Shown here: positions 8,054-17,150 of the stretch, one piece after another
How positions within the stretch are numbered: the stretch's first letter is position 1
Layout of the letters: each line of letters starts with the position of its first letter
NCBI GenBank assembly: GCA_017543905.1
Contig: JAFYFC010000036.1
Coordinates: 22,861-86,860, forward strand
From: Clostridia bacterium
GTDB lineage: Bacteria; Bacillota; Clostridia; Christensenellales; Aristaeellaceae
Direction: 5' to 3'
DNA length: 64,000 bases
Translations under genes and position numbers: made by a program
Notes under the pieces: generated by a model
What the model was told of the DNA's origin: nothing
The model's database searches: none
Seen by the model: the letters and a program-made list of their open reading frames with translations, nothing else

Positions 8054-9385
8054 TCAGTACAGCGTGATATCGCGCAGATAAACCTTGTCGCGCGCACAGG
8101 TCACGGTTATCCAGATTTCGTTTACGTCTTCGGCAAATTCCGCCTGGCAGATTTTTTTGTGCCCGACGGTCGAGCCGCGGTACGCGCTGCCGGGGCCGGT
8201 CTTTATCTCGAAGGACTCTATGCGCTGTCCGTGCGTCAGGTCCTCGCGCAAAACGACGTATCTGGGACGCGCGGGAGCGCTTAAGCTGACGCGGATCACG
8301 CAGCGTCCGTCGGCGCTTTCTGCAACTGTTTCGCATGCGCAGGGCAGCTCGCGCCCGAACTCCGCGTCAAGCCTTTTACCGAACTGTCTTAGTGCCTCGA
8401 CGTCCCGCGGATCGAATGTGCCGTCCGGACGCGGCGGGATATTCAGGTTCATGCAGGAATTGCCGCCGCACACGCGAAGGTAGCTGTCAAAAAGATTTTC
8501 CGCGCTGCGCGGCTCCTCCTGCGGGTGATAAAACCAGCCCGGGCGTATCGAAAAATCTGTCTCGCTGCCCACGAACGCAAGCCCCTTCGCGCCGATTATA
8601 TTGCTGAGCGCGCCGATGTCGGGCTGAGTGTTGTATATCCCGCGCAGGGGAGAATCGACGAGCGGCGCGCGCGTCTGCTCCTCGGCGCGAAAGCACAGAT
8701 CGCTCGGCACGACCGCCCATTCGGCAGTGCGCGTCTGCGCAGCTTCGTTCCCGCACCAGCGCACGTCGGGACCGAAGTCCATGAATATGCACGCGTTGGG
8801 CTGATACTTGCGCACGAGGGCGTTAAAGCGGTCAAAGTCGTACACCTGCTTTTTGCCGTTTGGGCCTTCGCCGCAGGCGCCGTCCTGCCATACCATGAAC
8901 AGCTCGCCGTAACCGGTCAGCAGCTCCGTCAGCTGCGCGGCGTAATAGTCGTTGTAGGCGGGCGTGCCGTAGAGGGGGCTGTTTCTGTCCCAGGGCGACA
9001 GATACACGCCGAACTTTATTCCGCCCCGCGCGCACGCCTCGGCGGCCTCGCGCACGATGTCGCCCTTGCCGTTTTTATACGGCGAGTTTTTGACGGAATG
9101 CTCGGTATACTTTGAGGGCCACAGGCAAAAGCCGTCATGGTGCTTGCAGGTAAGCACCATGCCCTTCAGATGCGCGGCCTTTATCGCCTCGACCCATGCG
9201 TCGCAGTCGAGCCTGCAGGGGTTGAATATCGCCGGATCCTCGCTGCCGTCGCCCCACTCCCTACCCGTATAGGTGTTCACCGTAAAATGCACGAACGCGT
9301 ACATCTCGGTATCGAACCATTCGAGCTGGCGTCTGGAGGGCACGACGCGGGCTGCGGCTTTCAGAAACGCGCTTAAGTCAGCCAT
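8054..9385 (-). CDS. Alpha-L-fucosidase, GH29
   Basis: 443-residue GH29 enzyme that releases alpha-linked L-fucose by retaining hydrolysis. Family landmarks are WFDTEMYAFVHFTVNTYTG, LTCKHHDGFCLWPSKYT, KFGVYLSPWDRNS, and LFMVWQDGACG, whose Asp aligns with the catalytic nucleophile. A beta-sandwich domain follows from about residue 340. No signal peptide is seen, so it probably cleaves imported oligosaccharides. The ATG lies four bases after the stop of the upstream GH5 gene, without a clear ribosome site of its own, so translation is probably coupled. Confidence 0.92.
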   Translation of the reverse strand: MADLSAFLKAAARVVPSRRQLEWFDTEMYAFVHFTVNTYTGREWGDGSEDPAIFNPCRLDCDAWVEAIKAAHLKGMVLTCKHHDGFCLWPSKYTEHSVKNSPYKNGKGDIVREAAEACARGGIKFGVYLSPWDRNSPLYGTPAYNDYYAAQLTELLTGYGELFMVWQDGACGEGPNGKKQVYDFDRFNALVRKYQPNACIFMDFGPDVRWCGNEAAQTRTAEWAVVPSDLCFRAEEQTRAPLVDSPLRGIYNTQPDIGALSNIIGAKGLAFVGSETDFSIRPGWFYHPQEEPRSAENLFDSYLRVCGGNSCMNLNIPPRPDGTFDPRDVEALRQFGKRLDAEFGRELPCACETVAESADGRCVIRVSLSAPARPRYVVLREDLTHGQRIESFEIKTGPGSAYRGSTVGHKKICQAEFAEDVNEIWITVTCARDKVYLRDITLY

Positions 9386-9389
9386 ACGC

Positions 9390-10949
9390 TCAGTTCTTTA
9401 CCAGACGCAGTCCGGAAATATTTACGGTGTAGGGCGTGTCGCCCTCCTGCGCGCCGATATTGAACACCAGCGCGACGCGCTCGTCGGTGTTCGAGTCCAT
9501 AGTGAAGGTCTGAGTTACGTGTACGGTCTGAGTATCCGCGTCCACGCTGCCGCCGGCGTATGCGCTGTAGGAGCCGTAGCTCTGCTGGAAATAGTAATCG
9601 AACGTGAGCGCGCGCGACGCGCTTACGTCGAATTCCACGCTGTAGTCTGCGCCCTTTTCAAGCGTGATATAGGAATACGTGGGCTGTACGTGCCACGGCG
9701 AAGCGCCGGGCTTCTGCACGGTTATGCTTACGACTCCGGAGTCGTAGTCTATGTCCGCCAGACCGCCCTGCGATTTGTCCACCCACAGGTTCCATTTGGT
9801 GTCGTCGGAGCAGAGGTTGGCGTCGTCTGCGCCGTCTCTGAGGGTCACCTCGACGTCCTCGCCCTGTGCGGTGCGCACCATCACGTCGATCAGATAGGGG
9901 AACGCCACCGTGCCGGAGCGGCGGTTCACAAGACGGAAGCCCGAGCCGTTGTCCCACCAGAGGCACTTAATGCCGAGGTCCAGCGCGGTCTTCACATAAT
10001 ACTTGGCCCAGGTTTCGCGTTCGTAATCGTTCTGCTTGTCCTCGGCGCCGAACTCGCCTGCCAGACAGGGGATGCCCTTGGATATGAACGCGTTATATAC
10101 GTTTTTGAAATAAGTGTCTATGTCGTTTGGCTTCCAGCCGGTAGTGCGGGGATATTCGCCGGCGGTGAAATGATACGGCACGTACATATGCACGCCCGCG
10201 ATCAGGCAGCCCTCCGCGCTGTCTGCAGGCAGCACGAAAGCGTTTACGGTGTTGGAGCTGCCGCCCGCGCAGTAGGTGTTGATAACGAGTATGCGCTCAT
10301 CGTTATTGCCGCCCGTGGCGCGCACGGTGTCCACGAAAAGCTGGCTGAGCTCGTTCGTTATCGGTCCGGATACGGCGTTCGCGCCCGACCAGGAATTGAA
10401 TTCGTCCAGTATTTCGTTGAAGTTTTCAAACATCAGCCTGTCGTCGTAATCGCGGAAGCTTTCGGCTATCTGCTGCCAGAGCAGCGTGAATATGCGCTTA
10501 TTTTCCTCAAGACCGGTTTTCGAGGCGTGCAGCCAGCCCTTTTCGCCCGTGTCGTGATGTATGTTGAGTATCACGTACATATCGCATTCGAGCGCCATGT
10601 CCACTACCTCGTGCACGCGCGCCATCCAGGCGGGGTCGACGGTGTAGTTTTCGTCCATGTGCGTGTACCAGGTCACGGGTATGCGCACGGTGTCGAAGCC
10701 GAGACTTCTGAGCAGCTCGAACAGCGGCTTTTTGGTATAAGGATTGCCCCAAATTGTTTCGCTGCTCAGGCCGGCGGAGCCGAACTCGTTTTTGTCGAAC
10801 GCGTCGAACGTGTTGCCGAGATTCCATCCTATCGTTATGTCGTTCATGCGCTGCCACGCAGGCGTGAGGGGTGCGTCCTCGCCTATCGCGCAGGGCAGAA
10901 CGGACAGCGCCAGCAATAACGCCAGCAGAGCAGATACGAGCTTTTTCAT
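9390..10949 (-). CDS. Secreted GH5 endo-glycanase (cellulase/mannanase type) with C-terminal beta domain
   Basis: 519 residues with a clear signal peptide (MKKLVSALLALLLALSVLPC...). The catalytic (beta/alpha)8 domain covers about residues 30-345. The acid/base is Glu179 in FENFNE, the nucleophile Glu299 in LAGEFGA, and HHD at 131-133 is conserved. After about residue 355 a beta-rich domain follows that resembles a carbohydrate-binding module (DANLCSDDTKWNLWVD..., W- and Y-rich). The protein probably cuts beta-1,4-glucan or mannan outside the cell; GH29 is encoded directly downstream. GGAGG precedes the ATG by seven bases. Confidence 0.92.
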   Translation of the reverse strand: MKKLVSALLALLLALSVLPCAIGEDAPLTPAWQRMNDITIGWNLGNTFDAFDKNEFGSAGLSSETIWGNPYTKKPLFELLRSLGFDTVRIPVTWYTHMDENYTVDPAWMARVHEVVDMALECDMYVILNIHHDTGEKGWLHASKTGLEENKRIFTLLWQQIAESFRDYDDRLMFENFNEILDEFNSWSGANAVSGPITNELSQLFVDTVRATGGNNDERILVINTYCAGGSSNTVNAFVLPADSAEGCLIAGVHMYVPYHFTAGEYPRTTGWKPNDIDTYFKNVYNAFISKGIPCLAGEFGAEDKQNDYERETWAKYYVKTALDLGIKCLWWDNGSGFRLVNRRSGTVAFPYLIDVMVRTAQGEDVEVTLRDGADDANLCSDDTKWNLWVDKSQGGLADIDYDSGVVSITVQKPGASPWHVQPTYSYITLEKGADYSVEFDVSASRALTFDYYFQQSYGSYSAYAGGSVDADTQTVHVTQTFTMDSNTDERVALVFNIGAQEGDTPYTVNISGLRLVKN

Positions 10950-11012
10950 GCATATACCTCCGATATAATAATATGAGCCGGCAGCGCAGCGCCGCCGACT
11001 CTGTGTATACGG

Positions 11013-12995
11013 TTATTTGCCTATGACCGCCTTGATCCTGCGCACGCCGGCGGAGGAGGATTCTTCCTTGAGGATCTTGAAGCTTACCAGCTCGCCCGTA
11101 TGCCCGGCGTGTGGGCCGGCGCAGATCTCCTTTGAGAATTCGCCCATGGTGTAAACCTTCACGCGCTCACCGTATTTGCTTTCGAACAGTCCTATCGCGC
11201 CCTTGGCCTTGGCTTCGGGCACGGTCATCTCCTCGCAGGAGATCGGCGCGTCCGCCTGTATGTATTCGTTTACCAGACGTTCGGTTTCTTTTATCTCCTC
11301 GGGAGTCATTTTGCGGCCGAAGGAGAAGTCGAAGCGCAGGCGTTCGGTAGTGATGTTCGAGCCCTTCTGAGCTACCTCGTCGCCCAGCACCTTGCGCAGC
11401 GCCGCGTGCAGCAGATGCGTCGCGGTGTGCAGCTTGACCGTTTCCTCCTGATGATCGGCAAGACCACTCTTGAATTTCTGCTCCGCGCCCGCGTGGGAGT
11501 TTTCCTGGTGCTGCCTGAATCTCTCGGCGAAGCCCGCTTCGTCTACGGAAAGCCCCTTCTCGGCGGCGAGCTCCACGGTTATCTCTATCGGGAAACCGTA
11601 GGTATCGTACAGCTTGAACGCGCTGCGTCCGTCTATCACGCTAAGCGAGGTAAGGAAGCCCTCGCACGCCTGCTTAAGCGCCGGTACGTCGCCGGGCTCT
11701 TTGAGCAGGCTTATAAGCCCGAGATACTCGGGACGGGGCGGCAGCGCTTTCGCGGCGGCCGCGCACGGCGCGCTTATGTCGCTGCCCGCGTCGATCGCCT
11801 CGAGCACGGGCTTGACCGCGCCGGCCATGCGGTTTATGTTGAATATAAGCTTGTCGAATTCCTTCATGCCCTGCCTTAATGTCTTCTGGAAGCGCTCCTC
11901 CTCAAGCAGCAGCTGTTCGATTATGTGGTCTTCGTTGCGCTTGAGCTCCGGATAGACGTCCTCGTACTGCTTTACGACCACCTTCGCGATCTCGGCGGTC
12001 GCGCCTTCGGGCAGCTCCAGCTTCATGCCGTGGCGTACGCTGCGGCGGATAAGACGGCGCAGCACGTAGCCCTGATCGACGTTCGTGGGCGTTACGCCTC
12101 TGTCGTCGCCGATTATCACGGTGGCGGTGCGCATGTGATCCGCGATTATGCGGAAGGAGCGCGTGTATTCGTCGTTATCCTCGTACTTCTTGCCGGAAAG
12201 CTCCTCGATCTTGGCGATGATGCCGCGGAAGAGATCGGTTTCGTACACGGTCTTCGCGCCCAGCAGAACGCCTATCGTGCGCTCGAGTCCCATGCCGGTG
12301 TCCACGTTCTTGTGGTCCATGGGCAGATATCTGCCGTCCGCCTGCTTGTTGTACTGCATGAACACGTCGTTCCAGATTTCAAGATATCTGCCGCAGTCGC
12401 AGGCGGGGGAGCAGTCGGGGCCGCAGGGCGGCTGATCCTTGATTATGAACATTTCGGTGTCGGGGCCGCAGGGACCGGTCGTGCCCGCGGGACCCCACCA
12501 GTTGTGCTTGGCGTTCAAGTAGAATATGTGGTCGTTCTTGACGCCGCATTCCTTCCAGTAGCCGGCCGCTTCGTCGTCGCGCGGCGCCTTCTCGTCGCCC
12601 GCAAACACGGTAAATGCGAGCTTGTCCTTATCTATGCCCAGATATTCGGGAGACGTAAGGAATTCCCAGCTCCAGTGTATCGCTTCTTTTTTGAAATAGT
12701 CGCCCAGCGACCAGTTGCCCAGCATCTCAAAAAACGTGCAGTGGCTCGCGTCGCCGACCTCGTCGATGTCTCCGGTACGTATGCACTTCTGTACGTCCGT
12801 AAGCCGCGTGCCCATCGGGTGCTTTGCGCCCAGCAGGTAGGGTACCAGCGGATGCATGCCCGCCGTGGTGAACAGCACCGTGGGATCGTTTTCGGGGATG
12901 ACAGAGGCGCTGGGTATGATCGCGTGGCCCTTGCTTTCAAAGAATTTCAGATACATACGGCGCAGATCGGCCGCCGATTTGATTGCCTGGTTCAT
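11013..12995 (-). CDS. alaS: Short alanyl-tRNA synthetase lacking the C-Ala domain
   Basis: 660 residues; bacterial AlaRS is usually about 870. Class II catalytic motifs are present (DLRRMYLKFFESKGH, WGPAGTTGPCGPDTEMF, GMGLERT, RRLIRRSVRHG). The editing domain is present, with zinc-binding HTATHLLHAAL and CAGPHAGHT. The protein stops directly after the editing core, so the C-terminal oligomerisation/tRNA-elbow domain is missing. An internal stretch around residues 400-455 (Ala/Pro-rich) looks inserted. The ATG at 12995 is chosen for the AAAGGA site upstream rather than the longer frame to 13067. It lies 13 bases after recR. It may be the main AlaRS or a second one; a full-length copy elsewhere cannot be excluded. 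Confidence 0.88.
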   Translation of the reverse strand: MNQAIKSAADLRRMYLKFFESKGHAIIPSASVIPENDPTVLFTTAGMHPLVPYLLGAKHPMGTRLTDVQKCIRTGDIDEVGDASHCTFFEMLGNWSLGDYFKKEAIHWSWEFLTSPEYLGIDKDKLAFTVFAGDEKAPRDDEAAGYWKECGVKNDHIFYLNAKHNWWGPAGTTGPCGPDTEMFIIKDQPPCGPDCSPACDCGRYLEIWNDVFMQYNKQADGRYLPMDHKNVDTGMGLERTIGVLLGAKTVYETDLFRGIIAKIEELSGKKYEDNDEYTRSFRIIADHMRTATVIIGDDRGVTPTNVDQGYVLRRLIRRSVRHGMKLELPEGATAEIAKVVVKQYEDVYPELKRNEDHIIEQLLLEEERFQKTLRQGMKEFDKLIFNINRMAGAVKPVLEAIDAGSDISAPCAAAAKALPPRPEYLGLISLLKEPGDVPALKQACEGFLTSLSVIDGRSAFKLYDTYGFPIEITVELAAEKGLSVDEAGFAERFRQHQENSHAGAEQKFKSGLADHQEETVKLHTATHLLHAALRKVLGDEVAQKGSNITTERLRFDFSFGRKMTPEEIKETERLVNEYIQADAPISCEEMTVPEAKAKGAIGLFESKYGERVKVYTMGEFSKEICAGPHAGHTGELVSFKILKEESSSAGVRRIKAVIGK

Positions 12996-13008
12996 AGTTC
13001 GTTTCCTT

Positions 13009-13605
13009 TCACAGCTCCCTGCGCCCCTTGAACGCGCGCATGAGCGTAATTTCGTCCGTATATTCAAGCTCGCCGCCCACGGGTACGCCGTGCGCGATAC
13101 GCGTGACGGTTATGCCCATAGGCTTTATCAGACGCGACAGATACGCGGCGGTCGCCTCGCCCTCCACGTCCGGGTTCGTCGCGAGCACGACTTCTTTTAT
13201 CTCTCCGCCCGCAAGCCGCGTAAGCAGCTCGCGTATGCGTATGTCGTCGGGGCCCACGTTGTCCATGGGGGAGATGACTCCGCCCAGCACGTGGTACAGC
13301 CCGTTGTACTCGCGTATGCGCTCCAGCGCGTTGACGTCCCGCGCGTCCCGGACCACGCACACTATATCGCGTCTGCGGGACGTATCAGAGCATACGCTGC
13401 ATACGTCGCTGTCCGTATAATTTCCGCATACGGGACAGAAATGCACGTTTTTCTTGCCGTTGTATATCGCGACCGCAAGCTCGCGCACCTTGTCCTCCGG
13501 CATTCCCACTATATGGAAGGCCAGCCTCTGCGCGGTCTTTTTGCCAATGCCGGGCAGCCGGCTCAGCTCCAGCGACAGCTTGTCTATCGCTTCGACGCCC
13601 GCCAT
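13009..13605 (-). CDS. recR: Recombination mediator protein RecR
   Basis: 198-residue RecR, which works with RecF/RecO to load RecA on gapped DNA. The helix-hairpin-helix LSRLPGIGKKTAQRLAFHI is at residues 13-31. The four-Cys zinc site is CPVCGNYTDSDVCSVC, and the Toprim domain has EVVLATNPDVEGEATA. Full length. It lies between ybaB and alaS, the usual ybaB-recR pairing; the stop of ybaB directly abuts the recR start. Confidence 0.97.
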   Translation of the reverse strand: MAGVEAIDKLSLELSRLPGIGKKTAQRLAFHIVGMPEDKVRELAVAIYNGKKNVHFCPVCGNYTDSDVCSVCSDTSRRRDIVCVVRDARDVNALERIREYNGLYHVLGGVISPMDNVGPDDIRIRELLTRLAGGEIKEVVLATNPDVEGEATAAYLSRLIKPMGITVTRIAHGVPVGGELEYTDEITLMRAFKGRREL

Positions 13606-13950
13606 TTAAAACAGCCCGGGTATATTCAGCCCGCCGGTCAGATTGCCCATGGTGCTTTCAAGCGCCTGGTCGGCCTGCTTGAGCGCTTCGTTCACCGCAG
13701 CCACTATCATGTCCTGCAGCATTTCGACGTCCTCCGGATCGACCGCCTCGGGCTTTATCGTAAGGGACGTGAGCACCTTTTTGCCCGTGACCGCCGCACT
13801 CACCATGCCGCCGCCCGCAGTCGCCTCGAAGGTGCGGTTCTCAAGCTCCTCCTGCTTTTCCTGCATCTGCTGCTGGAGCTTCTGCGCCTGACGCGCAAGC
13901 TGCTGCATATTGCCCATGCCCATTCCGGGAAATCCGCCGTGCTTTGCCAT
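13606..13950 (-). CDS. YbaB/EbfC family nucleoid-associated protein
   Basis: 114-residue small DNA-binding protein. The N-terminal Met/Gln-rich helix ([23 protein letters not shown]) and the central [33 protein letters not shown] segment are typical of the family. It binds DNA as a dimer. dnaX, often upstream in other bacteria, is not here. First gene of the ybaB-recR-alaS operon, with its own promoter at 13988-14016. Confidence 0.93.
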   Translation of the reverse strand: MAKHGGFPGMGMGNMQQLARQAQKLQQQMQEKQEELENRTFEATAGGGMVSAAVTGKKVLTSLTIKPEAVDPEDVEMLQDMIVAAVNEALKQADQALESTMGNLTGGLNIPGLF

Positions 13951-13987
13951 ATATCGTTCCTCCGTTCAGCCGTAATATTATTGTGCC

Positions 13988-14016
13988 ATTATACACTTGC
14001 CCGGTTAAATAGTAAA
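13988..14016 (-). promoter_or_regulatory. Sigma-A-like promoter of ybaB-recR-alaS
   Basis: On the minus strand TTTACT, 17-base spacer, TATAAT; about 38 bases before the ybaB ATG. Confidence 0.7.
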
Positions 14017-14047
14017 GATGAATATGTGTATTTTAACGCTTAATGCG

Positions 14048-15238
14048 CTATTCGAGCACCAGAAAAGCGCTGGTCTGCCCGCGCGTGAGAGTAAGCCCGT
14101 TTATGCAGAACGAGGCGGACATTATCGCCTGAGAGGCCTCGCCCGCGCTGCAGTCAAGTTCTCTTGCAAGCTGCTTCGCGCTTGTCAGCTGCGAGCAAGT
14201 CAGGTTCGTCAGGTCGAGAGAGAGCAGGAGCGACCTGTCGAGGTCGTAAAGCACCACTCTGCCGCTTGGAAGCTGTCCCATCGGCTTCAGACGGCCGATT
14301 TCCTCGCCGAGCGTCACTCTGTTGAACAGGCCGGAGACTGAGAGCCGGAATAGCTCGTCCCGCGCGCGGGAGTATACGTACACGCCGTCGTACAGGCACG
14401 CGCTGCGGCTGAATACAAGCGTGTATACGTCGTCCTCCGGGCTCGTTATGGGGTTTACGCCGCTTGTATAAACCGTGTCCGGCATATTCTGGAACGTAAA
14501 CGTACGGGCTGTTCCGACGGAGGCGGAGCCTTCATAAAAGCTCATGACGCTTATGTCGTAAGTCATGTCTTCGCCGGCCTTGACGGAGCGCATGAGCGCT
14601 GCGCCGGACAAATCCGCGTTCAGGCAAATCGCGCAAGGCACGCTTTCAGCGTCTGCGGGCAGAGAAAAGGAACTGCGCGAGCCGTCCCCGGGGGACACGA
14701 ATTCCATAACGGAAGCGAAGCTGTTTTCGCGGCTTACGTACATATCTGTGCTATTCGGAACGTAAGAGCCTTCCAAATCCGCGATGTCCGCGCTTGCCGT
14801 GTCAAGATCCACATACACGTACACGCCGAAATCGGACGCGTACATCAGCCCGCCCGCATACGCCTTGCAGGCGTCGCGAAACAGCAGATAGCCGCGGCTG
14901 TTAAGCGCGGTCAGCAGCAGCCTGTTCGCGTCGTACGTCGCAAGCAGCTGCGCGAGCTCCTCGGCGGTTTTGCCGTTTTTGAATACCGGCCAGGTGCCGG
15001 CGAGCAGGCGGAGCATATCGGTGAGGCTTTCGGAATATGCAAGCGGCTGCGTCTTGCCGCTTTGAGTGTCGTACACCATGTACGCGGCGCTGCCGCTGAA
15101 ATCTGCCAGCAGCAGCTTGTTTTCAAGCGCTCCGAGCACGCGCTTGCCCTCCGGCGCCTTGCGCAAAGCGACCTCCGCGCCTGCGCACGCGCTCATAAGC
15201 AGCGCGCATACCGTAAACAGACATATCAGCTTTTTCAT
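14048..15238 (-). CDS. Exported protein of unknown function
   Basis: 396 residues with an N-terminal export signal (MKKLICLFTVCALLMSACAGAEV). The LMSAC sequence is a poor lipobox, so either lipoprotein processing or ordinary signal peptidase cleavage after AGA is possible. The rest has no helix long enough to span the membrane and is rich in short beta-like blocks such as KLLLADFSGSAAYMVYDTQSGKT, DNKLL-type repeats and RVVLYDLDRSLLLSLDL, suggesting a beta-propeller-like fold. I do not recognise a family. It sits alone between the antiporter gene and ybaB, on the same strand. Confidence 0.75.
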   Translation of the reverse strand: MKKLICLFTVCALLMSACAGAEVALRKAPEGKRVLGALENKLLLADFSGSAAYMVYDTQSGKTQPLAYSESLTDMLRLLAGTWPVFKNGKTAEELAQLLATYDANRLLLTALNSRGYLLFRDACKAYAGGLMYASDFGVYVYVDLDTASADIADLEGSYVPNSTDMYVSRENSFASVMEFVSPGDGSRSSFSLPADAESVPCAICLNADLSGAALMRSVKAGEDMTYDISVMSFYEGSASVGTARTFTFQNMPDTVYTSGVNPITSPEDDVYTLVFSRSACLYDGVYVYSRARDELFRLSVSGLFNRVTLGEEIGRLKPMGQLPSGRVVLYDLDRSLLLSLDLTNLTCSQLTSAKQLARELDCSAGEASQAIMSASFCINGLTLTRGQTSAFLVLE

Positions 15239-15284
15239 TTACCGCACCTCCGATAATCCATGTGGTATGAGCTTTAAGATCATA

Positions 15285-16253
15285 TCAGACCGCGAACTGA
15301 ACCACCAGATACCCTGCGTACAGCGCCAGCAGCGTTATACCCTGCCAGCGGTACATGCGTCCCTTCAGCAGCGCGGGCAGCGTGAGCAGCCCCATTACGA
15401 CGAACATGAGCGGAATGTCGAGCACGTAGCTTGCGTTCATTCCGAACAGCAGCTTGCTTGCGGGCACGTCGAAGGGACGTATCGTGGTCGCCAGACCGCT
15501 TACGAGCACGAGATTGAAGAGGTTTGCGCCTACTATGTTGCCCAGCGAGAGCGCGCCGTGTCCCTTTGCGAGGGACGTTATCGCGGTCACCAGCTCCGGC
15601 AGCGACGTGCCCAGCGCCACGAACGTGAGCGCGATCACGCTTTCGGGCACGCCCAGCTCCTGCGCGATTTTCGTGCCGTTGTCTACCAGCAGCCGCGCGC
15701 CGAAGGCGTTAAGCGCCGCGCCGACGACGAGCAGCAGAAGCTGGATTTTGAGCGGTTTTTCTTTTTCAGCGTTTTCGGAAGCGGCTTCCGCTTCGGCGGC
15801 GGGCTGCTTTTTCGCGCTCAGCACGCTGTAAACCATGTACGCGGCGAACATGCACAGCAGCACCACGCCGCTCAGGCGCGTGAACCTGCCGCCGATGCAG
15901 GCGACCAGCGCGTAAAACGCCGCCGCCGCGAAAAAGAAGGCGACCGGCACCGCGAAGCTGCTGCGGCCGATTTTGCCCGGCCTGACTGCGACGGTTATCG
16001 CGCTTATCAGCGCGGTATTGCAGATCACGGAGCCGATGGCGTTTCCGTAGGCGGTTTCGCTGTGACCTGACGCCGCGGCGATAGAGGATACCATCACCTC
16101 GGGCAGCGTGGTGCCGATCGACACCACCGTCGCGCCGATCAGCAGCTCGCTTATTCTAAAGCGTCTTGCCACGCCCACGGAGCCGTCCACAAACCAGTCG
16201 CCGCCCTTTATGAGCATCGCTAAGCCCAGTACGAACAAAAGATATTTAACCAA
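15285..16253 (-). CDS. Calcium/sodium antiporter, CaCA family (YrbG-like)
   Basis: 322-residue integral membrane exchanger with about ten helices in two inverted halves. The two alpha-repeat signatures are GATVVSIGTTLPEVMVS and LTFVALGTSLPELVTAITS, which hold the ion-binding Glu residues. The cytoplasmic linker between the halves is charged (KKQPAAEAEAASENAEKEK). It is encoded 12 bases after mntP, so the two cation exporters are probably co-expressed. Confidence 0.93.
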   Translation of the reverse strand: MVKYLLFVLGLAMLIKGGDWFVDGSVGVARRFRISELLIGATVVSIGTTLPEVMVSSIAAASGHSETAYGNAIGSVICNTALISAITVAVRPGKIGRSSFAVPVAFFFAAAAFYALVACIGGRFTRLSGVVLLCMFAAYMVYSVLSAKKQPAAEAEAASENAEKEKPLKIQLLLLVVGAALNAFGARLLVDNGTKIAQELGVPESVIALTFVALGTSLPELVTAITSLAKGHGALSLGNIVGANLFNLVLVSGLATTIRPFDVPASKLLFGMNASYVLDIPLMFVVMGLLTLPALLKGRMYRWQGITLLALYAGYLVVQFAV

Positions 16254-16265
16254 CGCACGTTCCTC

Positions 16266-16838
16266 CTATAAGAAAGCTTCCAGCAGTATTTTAACGCCTA
16301 TCGCGATAAGTATTATGCCGCCGACCGTCTGCGCTTTGCCGCCTGTGCGGGACGAAAAGCGTCTGCCGGCGAGCGCGCCGATCACGCAGATCACGAACGT
16401 GACCGCCGCGATTATCAGTGAAGCGGCCAGTGAGAGCATAAGGGAGTATTTATCCATCGCGAAGCCTGCGGACAGCGCGTCTATCGACGTAGCGACGCCC
16501 TGCGCGAGCAGCGCTCCGGCGCCGACGCCGCGAGCTTCTGCTTCTCTGCCATTCACGCCGTTGTAAATCATCCTGCCGCCCACGTACGCAAGCAGGGCGA
16601 AGGCGATATACGGGATGACGGACGTGACGAAAGCGAAGCTGCGCTCCGCCGCGTACAGTAATAGCCTTCCCGTCATCGGCATCAGCGCCTGAAAAAACGC
16701 GAATACCGACGCGATGAGCACGCCCTTGCGGCGCGGCATGCCGGGCTCGGCAAACGCGTCCGCAACTGACGCAGAAAACGCGTCCATCGCGAGACCCGTG
16801 CCGAGCAGGAGATTGGATAATATGAATTCCGCGTTCAA
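16266..16838 (-). CDS. mntP: Manganese efflux pump MntP
   Basis: 190-residue, six-helix membrane exporter of Mn2+. The paired motifs LAMDAFSASVADAF near the N terminus and VATSIDALSAGFAMDKY in the second half are diagnostic; the two Asp residues bind the metal. Translation begins at TTG (16838), since no ATG fits the family's usual start. Its 60-base leader holds a small hairpin (CGGCTT-TATT-AAGCCG) but not a recognisable yybP-ykoY manganese riboswitch. Confidence 0.92.
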   Translation of the reverse strand: MNAEFILSNLLLGTGLAMDAFSASVADAFAEPGMPRRKGVLIASVFAFFQALMPMTGRLLLYAAERSFAFVTSVIPYIAFALLAYVGGRMIYNGVNGREAEARGVGAGALLAQGVATSIDALSAGFAMDKYSLMLSLAASLIIAAVTFVICVIGALAGRRFSSRTGGKAQTVGGIILIAIGVKILLEAFL

Positions 16839-16905
16839 ACACGCCAGCTCTTTTCGGCATAATAGGCTTGAAACGGCTTAATAAAGCCGCCCCATACCCC
16901 ATAAT

Positions 16906-16934
16906 ATATTAGCACAAAAAAGAGCGCGTGTCAA
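16906..16934 (-). promoter_or_regulatory. Consensus-like promoter of mntP and the antiporter
   Basis: On the minus strand TTGACA, 17-base spacer, TAATAT, ending 68 bases before the mntP start. Confidence 0.75.
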
Positions 16935-16960
16935 TTGCCGCGGCGTTAAGCTGCACACGC

Positions 16961-16990
16961 AAAAAAAATAGCCGCTTAGTTTAAGCCGGC
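16961..16990 (-). terminator. Terminator downstream of the amino-acid ABC operon (distal)
   Basis: On the minus strand GCC-G-GCTTA-AAC-TAAGC-GGC followed by TA and eight T. It lies about 160 bases after the ATPase gene, backing up the hairpin at 17078-17102. Confidence 0.65.
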
Positions 16991-17077
16991 TCGGTTTTCT
17001 GCAGCCGGGCAAGGCGCTTATATAAGGCGTTCGACCTTTGAAACGCCTGCAACGCGCACACGACGCCGCGAAACAAA

Positions 17078-17102
17078 TTTGGAGGAGCCCAGCTCCTCCA
17101 AA
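17078..17102 (-). terminator. Terminator of the amino-acid ABC operon (proximal)
   Basis: Perfect 10-bp stem TTTGGAGGAG / CTCCTCCAAA with a 5-base loop, followed on the minus strand by TTTGTTTC; about 50 bases after the ATPase stop. Confidence 0.6.
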
Positions 17103-17150
17103 CCATCATTGGGCTGTTGCGCCTGTGGGACGGCCCGACGAAATATGCTT

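Noticed and set aside
16839..16905. yybP-ykoY manganese riboswitch before mntP
   Set aside because: The leader is only about 60 bases and holds a single 6-bp hairpin; the conserved paired loops of the riboswitch are not seen.
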